DNA of 64,000 nt from Svornostia abyssi (GCA_024666565.1 CP088295.1:2356001-2420000); one strand, 5' to 3'; counted from the stretch's first letter, positions 1 to 8,967 are shown. The notes: generated by a model from the sequence alone, not told the origin. A program made the numbers and translations.

Positions 1-1751
1 CGGCGGCGCTGCTGCTCGCGCTCCCCGCGGCGGCGCAGGCCCACGCCGTGCTGGTCGGCAGCGAGCCCGCGCGTGGAGTGACGGTCGAGCGCGCGCCGAC
101 CGAGGTCGTGCTGCGCTTCAGCGAGCCCGTCGAGGCGGCGTTCGGCGCGCTGCGCGTGGTCGGCGCCGACGGTGAGCGGGTCGACGACAGCCGCTCCGAA
201 CACCCGGGCGGGCGCCAGGACGCGTTGCGCGTGGGGCTGCGCAGCGGGCTGGCCGACGGCACGTACGTCGCGACCTATCGCGTGATCTCGGCCGACAGCC
301 ATCCGGTCAGCGGCGGCGTGGTGTTCTCGGTCGGGAAGGCGGGGGCGGCCCCGGCCAACGTCGAGTCGCTGCTCGACGGTGAGTCGGGACCGGTCACCCG
401 CACCGCGATGAAGGTCGCCCGCGGCGTTGCCTACCTCGCGACGGCCGTCCTCGTCGGCGGGCTGCTCTTCCTGCTGCTGGTCTGGGGACCCGCGGCGCGC
501 GCGACGGGGACCTCCCGGGCGGCGGCTGCCGCGCTGGCGCCGCGACTGCGGCTGATCCTGGGCGTCGCCGCCGTTGCGGGCGTCGCGGCGACGGCCGCGG
601 GGCTGGGCCTGCAGGCAGCGCTCGCGTCGGCGACGACGTTCTGGGCCGCGATGGACGGGTCGACCTTGCGCGAGCTGCTCGACACGAACTTCGGCCAGGC
701 GTGGGGGGTGCGCCTCCTCGCCTTCACCACGCTCGCCGGTGTCATCGGGCTGCTGCGCCCGGCGGCCGCAGACGTGCCGGCTCCGGGCGCCCCCGCGGCG
801 GCCATGCACGCCGGGGCGCCGCCGCCCGCAGCGGGGGCCGCGCAGTCGGCCGTCCACGCCGTCGCGGCGGTCGCGGCGGTCGCGCTGGTCGTGACGCCCG
901 CGCTGGCGGGTCACGCCCGCGCGACCGACCCGGTCGCGCTGAACGTCGCGGTCGACGCGCTGCACGTCGTCGCGATGTCCGCATGGCTCGGCGGCCTCGT
1001 GCTCCTCCTCTTCGCCGTGCCCGCCGCGACCCGCGCGCTGGCCGAGCGCGACCGTACCCGCCTGCTCGCCGCCGTCCTGCAGCGCTTCTCGCCGCTCGCG
1101 CTCGTGAGCGTGGCGTTGCTCGTCGCGACCGGCGTGTACGGCTCGATCGTCTACCTCTCGTCGGTCTCCGACCTCGTCGACAGCGACTGGGGCCGCCTCG
1201 TCCTCGCGAAGATCGTGCTGTTCGGCCTGCTGATCGTGCTGGGCGCGCTGAACCAGCGGCGCACCATGCCGCGACTGCGGCGCCTGGCCGCCGACGGCGC
1301 TGCGCCCGGCGCGGACGGGCGCTTCCTGCGCACCACACTGCGCGCCGAGGTCGCACTCGGGGTCGCCGTGATCGCGGTGACGGGCGTCCTCGTCGGCATC
1401 AGCCCGCCCGCGGCGGGCGCCGGCGGCCCGGTCTCCATCGAGGAGCGCGTCGGCCCGCTGACGCTGCAGGCGACCGTCGACCCGGGCAGTGCCGGCGTCA
1501 ACGAACTGCACATCTACCTGCTGCGAGCCGACGGGCAGCCGTTCACCGGCACGAAGGAACTGCGGATGTCCGCGGCGCTGCCCGAGGAGAATCTCGGCCC
1601 CATCGGGGTGACGCCCCGCCGCGCCGGGCCCGGCCACTACGTGGTGGAGGCGCTGCCGCTCACGCCGGGCGGCGACTGGGAGCTGGCCGTCGCGGTCCGG
1701 GTCTCGGAGTTCGACCAGTACGACACGCGCCTGGAGGTCCCGGTGCGATGA
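1..1751 (+). CDS. Copper resistance CopC-CopD fusion (YcnJ-like), 5' partial
   Basis: The gene is open at the left edge. The first visible codons are the end of a signal peptide (Ala/Leu-rich, ending AQA), followed by a mature N-terminal His (HAVLVGSEPARG). That is the hallmark of CopC, whose N-terminal His binds Cu(II). The CopC beta-sandwich runs to about residue 115 and includes the second His region SADSHPVSGG. A multi-helix CopD membrane domain follows (visible residues about 120-470), and a short periplasmic tail domain ends the protein. Known role of the family: copper import or handling at the membrane. The stop overlaps an ATG of the downstream frame, next to a YcnI-like gene, the same pairing as ycnJ-ycnI in Bacillus. 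A GTG at 48 lies inside the mature domain and is not the true start. Confidence 0.9.
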   Translation, partial: AALLLALPAAAQAHAVLVGSEPARGVTVERAPTEVVLRFSEPVEAAFGALRVVGADGERVDDSRSEHPGGRQDALRVGLRSGLADGTYVATYRVISADSHPVSGGVVFSVGKAGAAPANVESLLDGESGPVTRTAMKVARGVAYLATAVLVGGLLFLLLVWGPAARATGTSRAAAAALAPRLRLILGVAAVAGVAATAAGLGLQAALASATTFWAAMDGSTLRELLDTNFGQAWGVRLLAFTTLAGVIGLLRPAAADVPAPGAPAAAMHAGAPPPAAGAAQSAVHAVAAVAAVALVVTPALAGHARATDPVALNVAVDALHVVAMSAWLGGLVLLLFAVPAATRALAERDRTRLLAAVLQRFSPLALVSVALLVATGVYGSIVYLSSVSDLVDSDWGRLVLAKIVLFGLLIVLGALNQRRTMPRLRRLAADGAAPGADGRFLRTTLRAEVALGVAVIAVTGVLVGISPPAAGAGGPVSIEERVGPLTLQATVDPGSAGVNELHIYLLRADGQPFTGTKELRMSAALPEENLGPIGVTPRRAGPGHYVVEALPLTPGGDWELAVAVRVSEFDQYDTRLEVPVR

Positions 1752-1768
1752 ATGAGGGAGCGCGACAC

Positions 1769-2413
1769 ATGCGACGACGTCTCACCGCCGCCCTGGCGGC
1801 CACTGCGGCCGGCGTGGCGCTCGCCGCGGCGCCCGCTGCCGCCCACGTGCAGGTTCGCCCCGCCGAGGCGGCCCCCGGCGATCCTGTGCTGTGGACCGTC
1901 CTCGTCCCCAACGAGCAGGACGTGGCGACGACACGGGTGGAGCTGGCGATCCCCGACGGCGTGCTGCCGTTCGCGTACGAGCCGCTGCCGGGGTGGACAC
2001 GCCGCGTGACAAAGAACCCCGACCAGTCAACGCGTTCGGTCGTGTGGACGGGGCGCCTGGAGCCCGAGGAGGTGCTCTCCACGCAGTTCCTTGCGACGAC
2101 GCCCGATGCAGAGGGGTCGATCAGCTGGAAGGCGATCCAGACGTACGCCGACGGGAAGAAGGTGCGCTGGATCGGCGGCCCGGACACCGAGGAGCCCGCT
2201 GCGGTGACGCAGATCACGGCGTCGGCGCCCCGGGAGAACGCCGGTGGGGAGGCCGCCGCGGCCGAGGCGACCCCGGCGGGCGCCGCGGAGCAGGAGCAGG
2301 AGCAGGAGGACGAAGGCGGCGACGGCCTGGCGATCGCGGCCCTCGCCGTCGGTCTCCTCGCGCTGGTCGTCAGCGGTGTGGCGCTCCTACGGGCCCGCGG
2401 GCGTCGCGGCTGA
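1769..2413 (+). CDS. YcnI-like DUF1775 copper-binding membrane-anchored protein
   Basis: The protein has 214 residues: a signal peptide, a mature start at AHVQVRPAEA, one DUF1775 domain (about residues 28-150), a Glu/Gln-rich linker and one C-terminal membrane helix followed by RARGRRG. The N-terminal His of the mature protein is the Cu ligand in characterised YcnI proteins. The ATG at 1769 is chosen because GAGGGAG at 1754-1760 sits 8 bases upstream; an alternative ATG at 1748 overlaps the copC-D stop and would add seven residues. It is co-transcribed with the CopC-CopD gene and probably works with it in periplasmic copper handling. A strong hairpin follows the stop. Confidence 0.85.
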   Translation: MRRRLTAALAATAAGVALAAAPAAAHVQVRPAEAAPGDPVLWTVLVPNEQDVATTRVELAIPDGVLPFAYEPLPGWTRRVTKNPDQSTRSVVWTGRLEPEEVLSTQFLATTPDAEGSISWKAIQTYADGKKVRWIGGPDTEEPAAVTQITASAPRENAGGEAAAAEATPAGAAEQEQEQEDEGGDGLAIAALAVGLLALVVSGVALLRARGRRG

Positions 2414-2424
2414 CCGGGAAAGCA

Positions 2425-2458
2425 TGCCTGCGCCGCCGCTGCCTCGACGGCGCAGGCA
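2425..2458. terminator. Hairpin between convergent genes
   Basis: An 11-bp perfect stem (TGCCTGCGCCG with CGGCGCAGGCA) and a 12-base loop lie between the convergent YcnI-like and cytochrome c genes. There is no T-run, as is usual in such GC-rich genomes. It could stop transcription from either side. Confidence 0.55.
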
Positions 2459-2496
2459 CCAGTCGAGGTACCCACAACCCGCGGGCGTTGAAACGG

Positions 2497-2910
2497 CTAC
2501 TTGCCGGCGTTCTCCGCGACGTAGTCCGACACGGCCTGGATCTCGGCGTCGTCGAGCTGACCCTCGAACGCCGGCATGCCGCCGCCGCCGGCCTTCACCT
2601 GTGCGGACACCGTCGCCGCGTCCGGCTTGAGCTCGTCGAGATTCGGCCCGAAGCTGCCGTTCGCGTCGGCCGCGGCGAGCGTGTGGCAGCTCGCGCAGTT
2701 GGCCTTGAAGACCTCCGCGCCGTCGGCCGAAGCGGTCGCGCCGCCCTCGTCGCCGCTCGGCTTCGCGGTCTCCGCCGCGGGCGTCGTGGCTCCGCCGGAG
2801 CCACCCTCCTCCTCATCGTCTCCGCCGCACCCGGCGGCGACGAGGGCCAGCGCGCAAGCGCCGGCGGCAAGAGCGTGGGCGAGGCGGGAACGAGGACGCA
2901 TGGGCCGCAT
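2497..2910 (-). CDS. c-type cytochrome lipoprotein
   Basis: About 137 residues. The N-terminus is Arg-rich and hydrophobic and ends in a lipobox (ALVAAGC), so the protein should be lipid-anchored outside the membrane. An acidic and Gly/Thr/Ala-rich spacer leads to a class I cytochrome c domain with one haem site, CASCH, and a plausible Met ligand in GGGMPAF. The C-terminal helix DAEIQAVSDYVAENAGK is typical of small cytochromes. Start choice: the ATG at 2910 has GGAG four bases upstream; an ATG three codons further in (2901) is nearly as good. The partner oxidase or reductase is not in the window. It lies 22 bases after the PP2C gene on the same strand. Confidence 0.85.
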   Translation of the reverse strand: MRPMRPRSRLAHALAAGACALALVAAGCGGDDEEEGGSGGATTPAAETAKPSGDEGGATASADGAEVFKANCASCHTLAAADANGSFGPNLDELKPDAATVSAQVKAGGGGMPAFEGQLDDAEIQAVSDYVAENAGK

Positions 2911-2932
2911 CGTACTCCGCATCACCGGCCGA

Positions 2933-3670
2933 CTACCAGGTCTCGGCGCCGGTCGCTGCCACGACATCCGCGACCACGACCGACACGTTGTCGCGCCCTC
3001 CCGCCGCGAGCGCCAACTCGACGAGCCGATCGGCGCAGCGTTCACGATCCGGATCGAGCAGCGCCGCCAGGATCGAGGATTCATCGACGAAGTCGGTCAG
3101 CCCGTCCGAGCACACCAGCAGTCGATCACCGGTCTGCGCGTCGCCGCGAGCCGCCGTTGCGTTGCGGTTCGGACCGCCGTCGAGCACCGCGGTGACCACC
3201 GACCGCTGCGGGTGGTTTCGCGCCTGGTCGGGGGACAGCATGCCCCGGTCGACCATCTCTCGGACGAGGCTGTCGTCGCGCGTCAGCGCGTGCAGGACGC
3301 CATCACGGACGAGGTAGGCGCGCGAGTCTCCGATGTTGGCGATGTGGTACTCACGGTCGATGGCGACGGCGGTCAGCGTGGTCGCCATGCCGGCCGCTTC
3401 GGGTCGGCAGTCCGCGATGAAACCGATGGCCGCGTTCGCGGCGTCGACGGCGTGCTCGAGCGCTTCGGGGAGCGTGCGGTCGAGCTTGGTCTTGTCGAGG
3501 TGCGCGAGCGCGAACATCGCGGCCTCGCTTGCGACCTCGCCGGCGGCGTGGCCTCCCACTCCGTCAGCGACCATCGCCAGGCGGGGCGTGGCCAGCGCCG
3601 TGTCCTCGTTGTGCTCCCGGACCAGACCGGGGTGGCTGCGGACCACCGGTCGCAGCGAGAGAGCCCCCAT
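2933..3670 (-). CDS. PP2C-type serine/threonine protein phosphatase
   Basis: A 245-residue stand-alone PP2C catalytic domain of the bacterial PstP/PrpC type. The metal-binding acidic residues are in the usual motifs: REHNEDT near the N-terminus, MVADGVGGHAAGE, GDSRAYL, LLVCSDGLTD and GGRDNVSVVV. Unlike PstP it has no membrane anchor or extracytoplasmic domain, so it should be cytosolic. Its family removes phosphate from proteins phosphorylated by Hanks-type kinases; no kinase gene is visible here. It ends 22 bases before the cytochrome c gene and starts 41 bases after a thioredoxin-like ferredoxin gene, so the three may form one unit. Confidence 0.88.
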   Translation of the reverse strand: MGALSLRPVVRSHPGLVREHNEDTALATPRLAMVADGVGGHAAGEVASEAAMFALAHLDKTKLDRTLPEALEHAVDAANAAIGFIADCRPEAAGMATTLTAVAIDREYHIANIGDSRAYLVRDGVLHALTRDDSLVREMVDRGMLSPDQARNHPQRSVVTAVLDGGPNRNATAARGDAQTGDRLLVCSDGLTDFVDESSILAALLDPDRERCADRLVELALAAGGRDNVSVVVADVVAATGAETW

Positions 3671-3711
3671 GGCGAGACCGTACCGCGTCGGTTCGGCGCC
3701 CACCAAGCCGG

Positions 3712-4632
3712 TCACGCTGCGCCGGACACGCCGAGCACCGTCCAGGCGCCCGGGTCGGTCTCCTCCTCGGCCCGACAGGAGACCGGCCGCATGGTGCCCG
3801 TCGGCGTGTGACGCAAGCGCACGGTGACGGTCTCGCCGCCCACGCGCAGCGTCACGCGCTGGGTGCCGTCCTCCGGCTCCGCGCCGACGGGGACGACGTC
3901 GTCGACGCCGCGCAGATCGCGCGCCCGGCGGACGGCGATCTCGGCGACCTGCACCGCCTTCGGCCATCCGGCGCGCCCGCGCAGCAGCTCGAGCGGCAGG
4001 CGCCCGCTGTCGATGTCCTCGACGACCTCGGGGACGGCGTCGGCAGGCACTCGGCCGAGGGTGCCGCCGAGCGGGAGCACCACGACGTTCGCGGCGAAGC
4101 GGTCGCCGCCGAGGTGCGCCGAATGCCACGCTCGCTCGCCGACGACGCCGCGCAGCTGCCCGAGCACCGGAAGGCCGCGCTTGGCGCAGCACGGGTCCTT
4201 CGTGCCGTGCGTGCAGACGAGCCAGCGGGGCCGGTCGAGCAGTCGTCCGGCCCCAGTGGGCGTGCCGGCGGCGAACGTGTCGAGGTCGAGATCGAGGAGC
4301 TCGTCGGCGTGCGCGATCGGGACCTCCTCGAGCCACCGGTTCTCGGGTTCGAGGCAGGCGAGCATCGCGACGCGGCGCTCGTCCGGCACGCGGCCGAGTC
4401 GGCGCCGGACGATCTGCAGTCGCATCCCGCGCGCCTCGGCCCGCGCGGCGAGCTCCTCGGCGATCTCAAGATCCAGATCGCTCTCGCGCAGCGCGCTGTG
4501 GCCCCAGGCGCCCGGCTGTTCGATGACGAGCCAGCGGCGCTCAGGTGCGGCCGTTCCACCGGGCGTCTCGCCGAGCCCTTCGGACTGCGCGGTGCAGGGA
4601 GGGGACCAGAGCTCGTGGCGGGCGGAGGGCAC
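3712..4632 (-). CDS. Sucrase/ferredoxin-like (thioredoxin-like ferredoxin) protein
   Basis: A 306-residue protein that fits the Suc/Fer-like family. The most telling motif is LVCTHGTKDPCCAKRG near the middle, the conserved Cys-containing stretch of the thioredoxin-fold ferredoxin half, followed by HLGGDRFAANVVVLP. Family members are poorly characterised and are thought to bind a 2Fe-2S cluster or act in redox; the name sucrase is historical. The GTG at 4632 is the only reasonable start in frame; it has no clear Shine-Dalgarno, and the gene is divergent from a small ORF at 4744. Function beyond redox is unknown. Confidence 0.72.
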   Translation of the reverse strand: MPSARHELWSPPCTAQSEGLGETPGGTAAPERRWLVIEQPGAWGHSALRESDLDLEIAEELAARAEARGMRLQIVRRRLGRVPDERRVAMLACLEPENRWLEEVPIAHADELLDLDLDTFAAGTPTGAGRLLDRPRWLVCTHGTKDPCCAKRGLPVLGQLRGVVGERAWHSAHLGGDRFAANVVVLPLGGTLGRVPADAVPEVVEDIDSGRLPLELLRGRAGWPKAVQVAEIAVRRARDLRGVDDVVPVGAEPEDGTQRVTLRVGGETVTVRLRHTPTGTMRPVSCRAEEETDPGAWTVLGVSGAA

Positions 4633-4743
4633 GGCGATCAGGCTAGGCGAGCGTCCGGCGTGGTTGCCTCTGGCATCGGGGCGGGAAGTGGGTACTGGAG
4701 TCCCCGTTTCGCGCCCGGATGCGCGCCGCGTAGCATCCCCCGC

Positions 4744-4923
4744 ATGTGCGTCCAGTGCATGGCGGGGGCGATGGCCGCGGGCGCCTCTGCGACCGGGATC
4801 CGCGCCTGGCTCGTCGCGCTGTCGCCCGCGTGGCTCACGCCCGAGCGGCGACGCCGCATGACGATCGGCCTCATCGTCTGCGGTGTGCTGGCGGCTGGGT
4901 TGATCGGCCCCTCCGCGGTCTAG
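4744..4923 (+). CDS. Small membrane protein with CxxC motif, hypothetical
   Basis: A 59-residue ORF. It begins MCVQCMAGAMAAGASATG, with a CVQC pair at the N-terminus, and ends with a hydrophobic helix (TIGLIVCGVLAAGLIGPSAV) after a basic RRRR turn. It is divergent from the ferredoxin-like gene, and its stop codon overlaps the start of the Fur/Zur-like box of the downstream zinc-binding lipoprotein. No known family is recognised. Codon use looks coding, but there is no clear ribosome-binding site. Confidence 0.45.
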   Translation: MCVQCMAGAMAAGASATGIRAWLVALSPAWLTPERRRRMTIGLIVCGVLAAGLIGPSAV

Positions 4924-4941
4924 ATAACGCGAATCATTCTC
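4923..4941 (+). promoter_or_regulatory. Fur/Zur-type operator upstream of zinc-binding lipoprotein
   Basis: GATAACGCGAATCATTCTC matches the 19-bp Fur-family consensus GATAATGATAATCATTATC at 14 of 19 positions. It ends 16 bases before the ATG of a zinc-type solute-binding protein, in an AT-rich patch. Given the target gene, the zinc regulator Zur is the likeliest binder. The same stretch has outer TAAC/GTTA arms extending to 4946. Confidence 0.6.
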
Positions 4942-4957
4942 TGTTAGCCTGGCGGTC

Positions 4958-5941
4958 ATGTTCACCCGCCGCCTGCTGCTCGCCCTAGCTGCTTCCGCGT
5001 CCCTCGTCCTCGCCGCCTGCGGGGACGACGACGGTGGCAGCGCGTCCAGCGCGGGCGGGCCGAGGGTCGTCGCGACGACGACCATCGCCGGTGATCTCGT
5101 CCGCAACGTGGCGGGGGACCGCGCCGAGGTCACGACCGTCCTGCCCGAGAACGCCGACCCGCACGACTACGAGCCACGCCCGAGCGACGCGAAGGCCGTG
5201 GCCGAGGCCGGGCTCGTGGTGCGGTCGGGTGGGGATCTCGACGCGTGGCTCGACGACGTCGTCGACAACGCTGGCAGCGATGCCACCAAGGTGACCCTCA
5301 TCGACGCGGTGCAGACCCGCAAGGGCGGCCACGACCATGACGAGGAGGGCCACAGCGAGGAGGAGCACGCCGAGGAGGAGGTCGACCCGCACTGGTGGCA
5401 GGACCCGGCGAACGCCGTGCTCGCCGTCGAGGCGATCCGGGCGGCGCTCGTGAAGGCCGACCCCGCCGGCGCTGCGACCTACGACGCGAACGCGAAGGCA
5501 TACACCGCCAAGCTCCAGGCGCTCGACAAGGCGATCGCCGCCTGCATGGACGGCATCCCCGCCGCGCAGCGCAAGCTGGTGACGAACCACGACGCGTTCG
5601 GATATCTCGCCGACCGCTACGACATCGAAGTCGTCGGCACTGTGATCCCCAGCCTCTCGACGCAGTCCCAGGCATCCGCGGGCGAGGTCACCGACCTCAT
5701 CCGCACCATCGAGGCGGAGAACGTGCGGACCATCTTCGCGGAGAACACCGTCAATCAGCGCCTGGAGCGGGCGATCGCCGACCGCGCCGGCGCGGAGGTC
5801 GGCCCGCCGCTCTGGAGCGACTCGCTCGGCGACGAGGGCTCCACGGGCGCGACCTACCTCGACATGGTTCGCTTCAACGCGGGCGCCCTCGCCGACGGAT
5901 TCACCGGCACGCAGGGTGCGTGCACGCTGCCTGCGGGTTGA
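4958..5941 (+). CDS. znuA: Zinc ABC transporter substrate-binding lipoprotein (ZnuA/TroA family)
   Basis: 327 residues. Signal peptide with lipobox (LVLAACG), then a TroA-type metal-binding fold. Metal ligands are visible as NADPHDYEP (first His), DPHWWQDP (second), VTNHDAFGYLADRY (third His) and FAENTVNQ. A His/Asp/Glu-rich loop, GGHDHDEEGHSEEEHAEEE, lies between residues about 125 and 145; such loops are typical of zinc-specific rather than manganese-specific members. It delivers zinc to a membrane permease. No permease or ATPase gene follows: the next gene is unrelated, so the rest of the transporter must be encoded elsewhere. A Fur/Zur-like box precedes the start. Confidence 0.88.
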   Translation: MFTRRLLLALAASASLVLAACGDDDGGSASSAGGPRVVATTTIAGDLVRNVAGDRAEVTTVLPENADPHDYEPRPSDAKAVAEAGLVVRSGGDLDAWLDDVVDNAGSDATKVTLIDAVQTRKGGHDHDEEGHSEEEHAEEEVDPHWWQDPANAVLAVEAIRAALVKADPAGAATYDANAKAYTAKLQALDKAIAACMDGIPAAQRKLVTNHDAFGYLADRYDIEVVGTVIPSLSTQSQASAGEVTDLIRTIEAENVRTIFAENTVNQRLERAIADRAGAEVGPPLWSDSLGDEGSTGATYLDMVRFNAGALADGFTGTQGACTLPAG

Positions 5942-5984
5942 CCTCTGGGCAGGAAGTCCCGTGCGCGCGGCGAAGGTCGCGTGC

Positions 5985-7238
5985 ATGCGGCACCGTCAGC
6001 TCCACGACGCGCTGCGCGACTACGCCGAGCAGGCCGGCGGTCAGCTGGCGGCGGACGCAGCCGCGGGCGCGGACATCCCCTTCGAGGTGGTCGAGAACGC
6101 GCACGGCCGCCGCGAGCCCGCCCTGTACTGCTACCGCCCGCTGACGGCCGAGTTCGTCCGTCGCCGGATCGCCGCCCTCGGCCGTCTGCCCGCGTACCCG
6201 CCCGCGGCACGGATGCTGGAGCAGCTCGACGTCACCGGCTACCTGCGCGCCCAGGGCGAGCAGCGGATCCCCGAGCGCACGCGCGACCGTGCCGACGCGG
6301 CGCTGCGGATCTTCATCAGCGCCGTCTACGCCGACACGACGGAGTTCGTGCTGACCGACGCCCGCTTCGAGCCGGCCTACGACGCGCTGGAGCAGACGAT
6401 CCTCGCCGGCCGCACGCAGACGCTCACCGTGGTCTCGGTGCTCGGGCTGGAGATCGAGAGCGAACGGATCGCGCTGGGGGAGGGGCTCGAGCTCTGCGCC
6501 GACGCGGCGGTCCCGGACGCGCCGCTCGAGGCACTCGCGGCCGTCGGCCCGGGTGATGCGGTCCTCGCCGTCCTCTCGACGATCGACGACGCGGACGGGC
6601 CGACCCCCGCAACCACCGCCCGTGCGCGATTGCGGCAACTGCAGACCGCGCTGCGCCTCTTCGACTCCGAGGCGCCTGCGCTGGCGCCCGTCGCTTACGT
6701 CCGCACCGCGGGAGGGCCGTGGGGCGCACTCGCGCTCGGCACCGGCGCGCACGCGCCGCGCGGCCGGCTTGAGCTGCGCGCCGACGAGGAGGACGAGCTG
6801 CGCGGGTTCTGCTCGCTGGTGGCCCGGCGCGCGCCGCGCCACGGGGAGATCGCGTGGGCGCTGCGGCGCTACGAGCTGGGCTGCGACCGGCTCGACCCCC
6901 TCGACGGGCTCACCGACCACCTGCTGGCGCTCCGCGCGCTGCTCGAGCCCGAGGGGCCGCAGAGCGGCCGCCTGGCCGAGCGCGTCGCGGCGCTGTGCGC
7001 GCCGCCCGAGGAGCGCCCGCAGCTCATGGCGCTCGTCGGCCACGCGATCGCCGCCGAGCGCGCGGCCGTCGCGGCGCTGACGCCGTCCGACGGGTCGTCG
7101 GCGAGAGTGGCAGGCGAGCTCGCCGACCACCTCCGCGCGTTGCTGCGCGACGTCGTCTGCGGGCACCTCGACAGCGACCTGCGCGCCGTCGCGGACCGGG
7201 TGCTCACCGAGGGCCCGGCGACCCCGATGCCGGCGTAG
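5985..7238 (+). CDS. Conserved-looking hypothetical protein, 417 aa
   Basis: I do not recognise this protein. It is a soluble, Ala/Leu/Arg/Glu-rich, mostly helical chain with no signal peptide, membrane segment or obvious catalytic motif. The ATG at 5985 is chosen because AAGG lies 8 bases upstream; the in-frame GTG/ATG codons further up overlap the znuA end. Codon use and length argue that it is real. Its last 35 bases overlap the end of the convergent cyclase gene. Nothing in the context reveals a role. Confidence 0.7.
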   Translation: MRHRQLHDALRDYAEQAGGQLAADAAAGADIPFEVVENAHGRREPALYCYRPLTAEFVRRRIAALGRLPAYPPAARMLEQLDVTGYLRAQGEQRIPERTRDRADAALRIFISAVYADTTEFVLTDARFEPAYDALEQTILAGRTQTLTVVSVLGLEIESERIALGEGLELCADAAVPDAPLEALAAVGPGDAVLAVLSTIDDADGPTPATTARARLRQLQTALRLFDSEAPALAPVAYVRTAGGPWGALALGTGAHAPRGRLELRADEEDELRGFCSLVARRAPRHGEIAWALRRYELGCDRLDPLDGLTDHLLALRALLEPEGPQSGRLAERVAALCAPPEERPQLMALVGHAIAAERAAVAALTPSDGSSARVAGELADHLRALLRDVVCGHLDSDLRAVADRVLTEGPATPMPA

Positions 7239-8967
7239 CCAGCGACCAGCACCGCACCGCCTCGGCGCGACCGCGCAGCTTGAACTCGCCCGCGTCGACG
7301 AGGTCGTCGGGGTCACCGCCCTGCAGCGCGGCGCGGGTGTCCTCGCTGAGCAGCAGCTGGTGGGGCGTGCCCTTGGTCTCGCCCTGCAGGCGCGCGGCGG
7401 TGTTCGTGACGTCACCCACGGCTGCGTACTCCATGCGCCGCTGCGATCCGACGTTGCCGGACATCACCGGGCCCGAGTGCAGGCCGATCCCGATGCGGAA
7501 CTCCTGACCCGTGGCGGCGTTGAACCGCGCGAGACGGGTCTCGAGGATCTCCCGGGCCGCGGCGAGTGCGCGGTCGGCGTGGTCCTCCTGCGCCAGCGGC
7601 GCGCCGAACACCGCCATGACGCCGTCGCCGAGGTAGGTGACGAGCGTGCCGCCGTGGTCGAGGATCGCGTCGCTGACCTCGGTGAGGTACGCGTTCAGCA
7701 CCTCGAAGACGAGCTCGGCGGGAAGTGATTCCGCGAAGCTCGTGAACCCCCGCAGGTCGCAGAACATCACGGTGCCCTCGCGCTGGATGCCCGCGAGTTT
7801 CGCCTCGCCGCCCATGCGGTCGAGGACCTCTTCGACCACTGAGGCCGGGACGAAGCGCTCGAACGCGTGGCGCTGCTGTGCGCGGCGGCGGATCTCGGTG
7901 GCGTACGTCGCGCCGATGGCGCCGACCGTGCCGACCAGCCCGGCGGTGAGCGCGGGCAGGAGCTCGACGACGTTGCCGGCCTGGAAAGCGAGCTGGCCGA
8001 AGACGAGCACCCCTGCGACCGCGCCGACGCCGACCAGCAGCCCGGCGGCCAGGGCTCGCCGGATCGGTGCGAACGCCACCGCGAGCGGGGCCGCGATGGC
8101 GGCGATCACGATCAGGGCGATCGCCCACCAGCCCGGGGCGTCGCGCAGGGGGACGCCCTGCAGCAGCGTGTGGATCGCGTTTGCGTGGATCTCGGCGCCG
8201 TCCATCACGGGATCGGTGGGGACGGGGTGCTCATCACGCAGCGAGGTGGCGGCGGGGCCGACGACGACGACCTTCCCCTCGAGTTCCTTGCGTGGGACCT
8301 TGCCGTCGAGCACGTCGACGTACGAGTAGGTCTGGACCCGGCCGGCGTCGCCGACGAAGTCGATCCACTGACCGGGGTCGTCCTTCGCCTCCGCGGGGAC
8401 CGGCTTGCCGGCGAGGCGCACCGCTTCGGTCACGAAGTGCGGCGCGCCCTCGATGACGCCGACCCGCCGGTAGTAGCCGCCGGGGTCGGCGCGGTACGCC
8501 ACGTCGCCCTTCGCGACGCCCGGCGCCTCGAACTCCTTACGCCCGATCGCCACGAAGGGGCGCCGCGACGTCTCGAGGATGCTCGCGCTGGCGAGCACCA
8601 GCCGGTCGCCGGCGCGGCGTGCGGCCTCGCGTAGGGCGAGATCGTCGGCGGGGGAGTTGGAGGGCTGGCTGAACTCGATGTCGAGCGCGACGACCTTTGC
8701 GTCGTCCGTCAGCAGGGTGTCGATGAGTTCGGCGTGGTCTCCTCGCGGGAACGGCCACCCGCCGAGCTCGCTGATCGACTTCTCGTCGATCGCCACGAAC
8801 ACCACGTCCTCCGGCACCGGCTGCTCACCGCGCACGGCGAACCGCGCGTCGACCGTCGCCAGCTCCGGCCCGCGCAGCACGTCGGTCGCGGCGACCACGA
8901 GCCCCGAGACGACCGCGACAAGCGCGACGATGCCCGCCGTGACCCAGCGTCTCGTCCTCAGGTCCAT
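7204..8967 (-). CDS. CHASE2-domain class III adenylate/guanylate cyclase
   Basis: 587 residues. Order: one N-terminal membrane helix, an extracytoplasmic CHASE2 sensor (about residues 30-270, with VFVAIDEKSISELGGWPFPR), three closely spaced membrane helices (about 275-360), then a class III cyclase domain. Metal-binding Asp residues are in FCDLRGFTSF and YLGDGVMAVFGAP; the C-terminal substrate motif VGDVTNTAARL is intact. It should make cAMP or cGMP in response to an external signal. The ATG at 8967 has GGAG five bases upstream; an ATG at 8985 lacks one. A cAMP-type Crp regulator is encoded 9 kb away, a possible receiver of its product. Confidence 0.9.
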   Translation of the reverse strand: MDLRTRRWVTAGIVALVAVVSGLVVAATDVLRGPELATVDARFAVRGEQPVPEDVVFVAIDEKSISELGGWPFPRGDHAELIDTLLTDDAKVVALDIEFSQPSNSPADDLALREAARRAGDRLVLASASILETSRRPFVAIGRKEFEAPGVAKGDVAYRADPGGYYRRVGVIEGAPHFVTEAVRLAGKPVPAEAKDDPGQWIDFVGDAGRVQTYSYVDVLDGKVPRKELEGKVVVVGPAATSLRDEHPVPTDPVMDGAEIHANAIHTLLQGVPLRDAPGWWAIALIVIAAIAAPLAVAFAPIRRALAAGLLVGVGAVAGVLVFGQLAFQAGNVVELLPALTAGLVGTVGAIGATYATEIRRRAQQRHAFERFVPASVVEEVLDRMGGEAKLAGIQREGTVMFCDLRGFTSFAESLPAELVFEVLNAYLTEVSDAILDHGGTLVTYLGDGVMAVFGAPLAQEDHADRALAAAREILETRLARFNAATGQEFRIGIGLHSGPVMSGNVGSQRRMEYAAVGDVTNTAARLQGETKGTPHQLLLSEDTRAALQGGDPDDLVDAGEFKLRGRAEAVRCWSLATPASGSPGPR

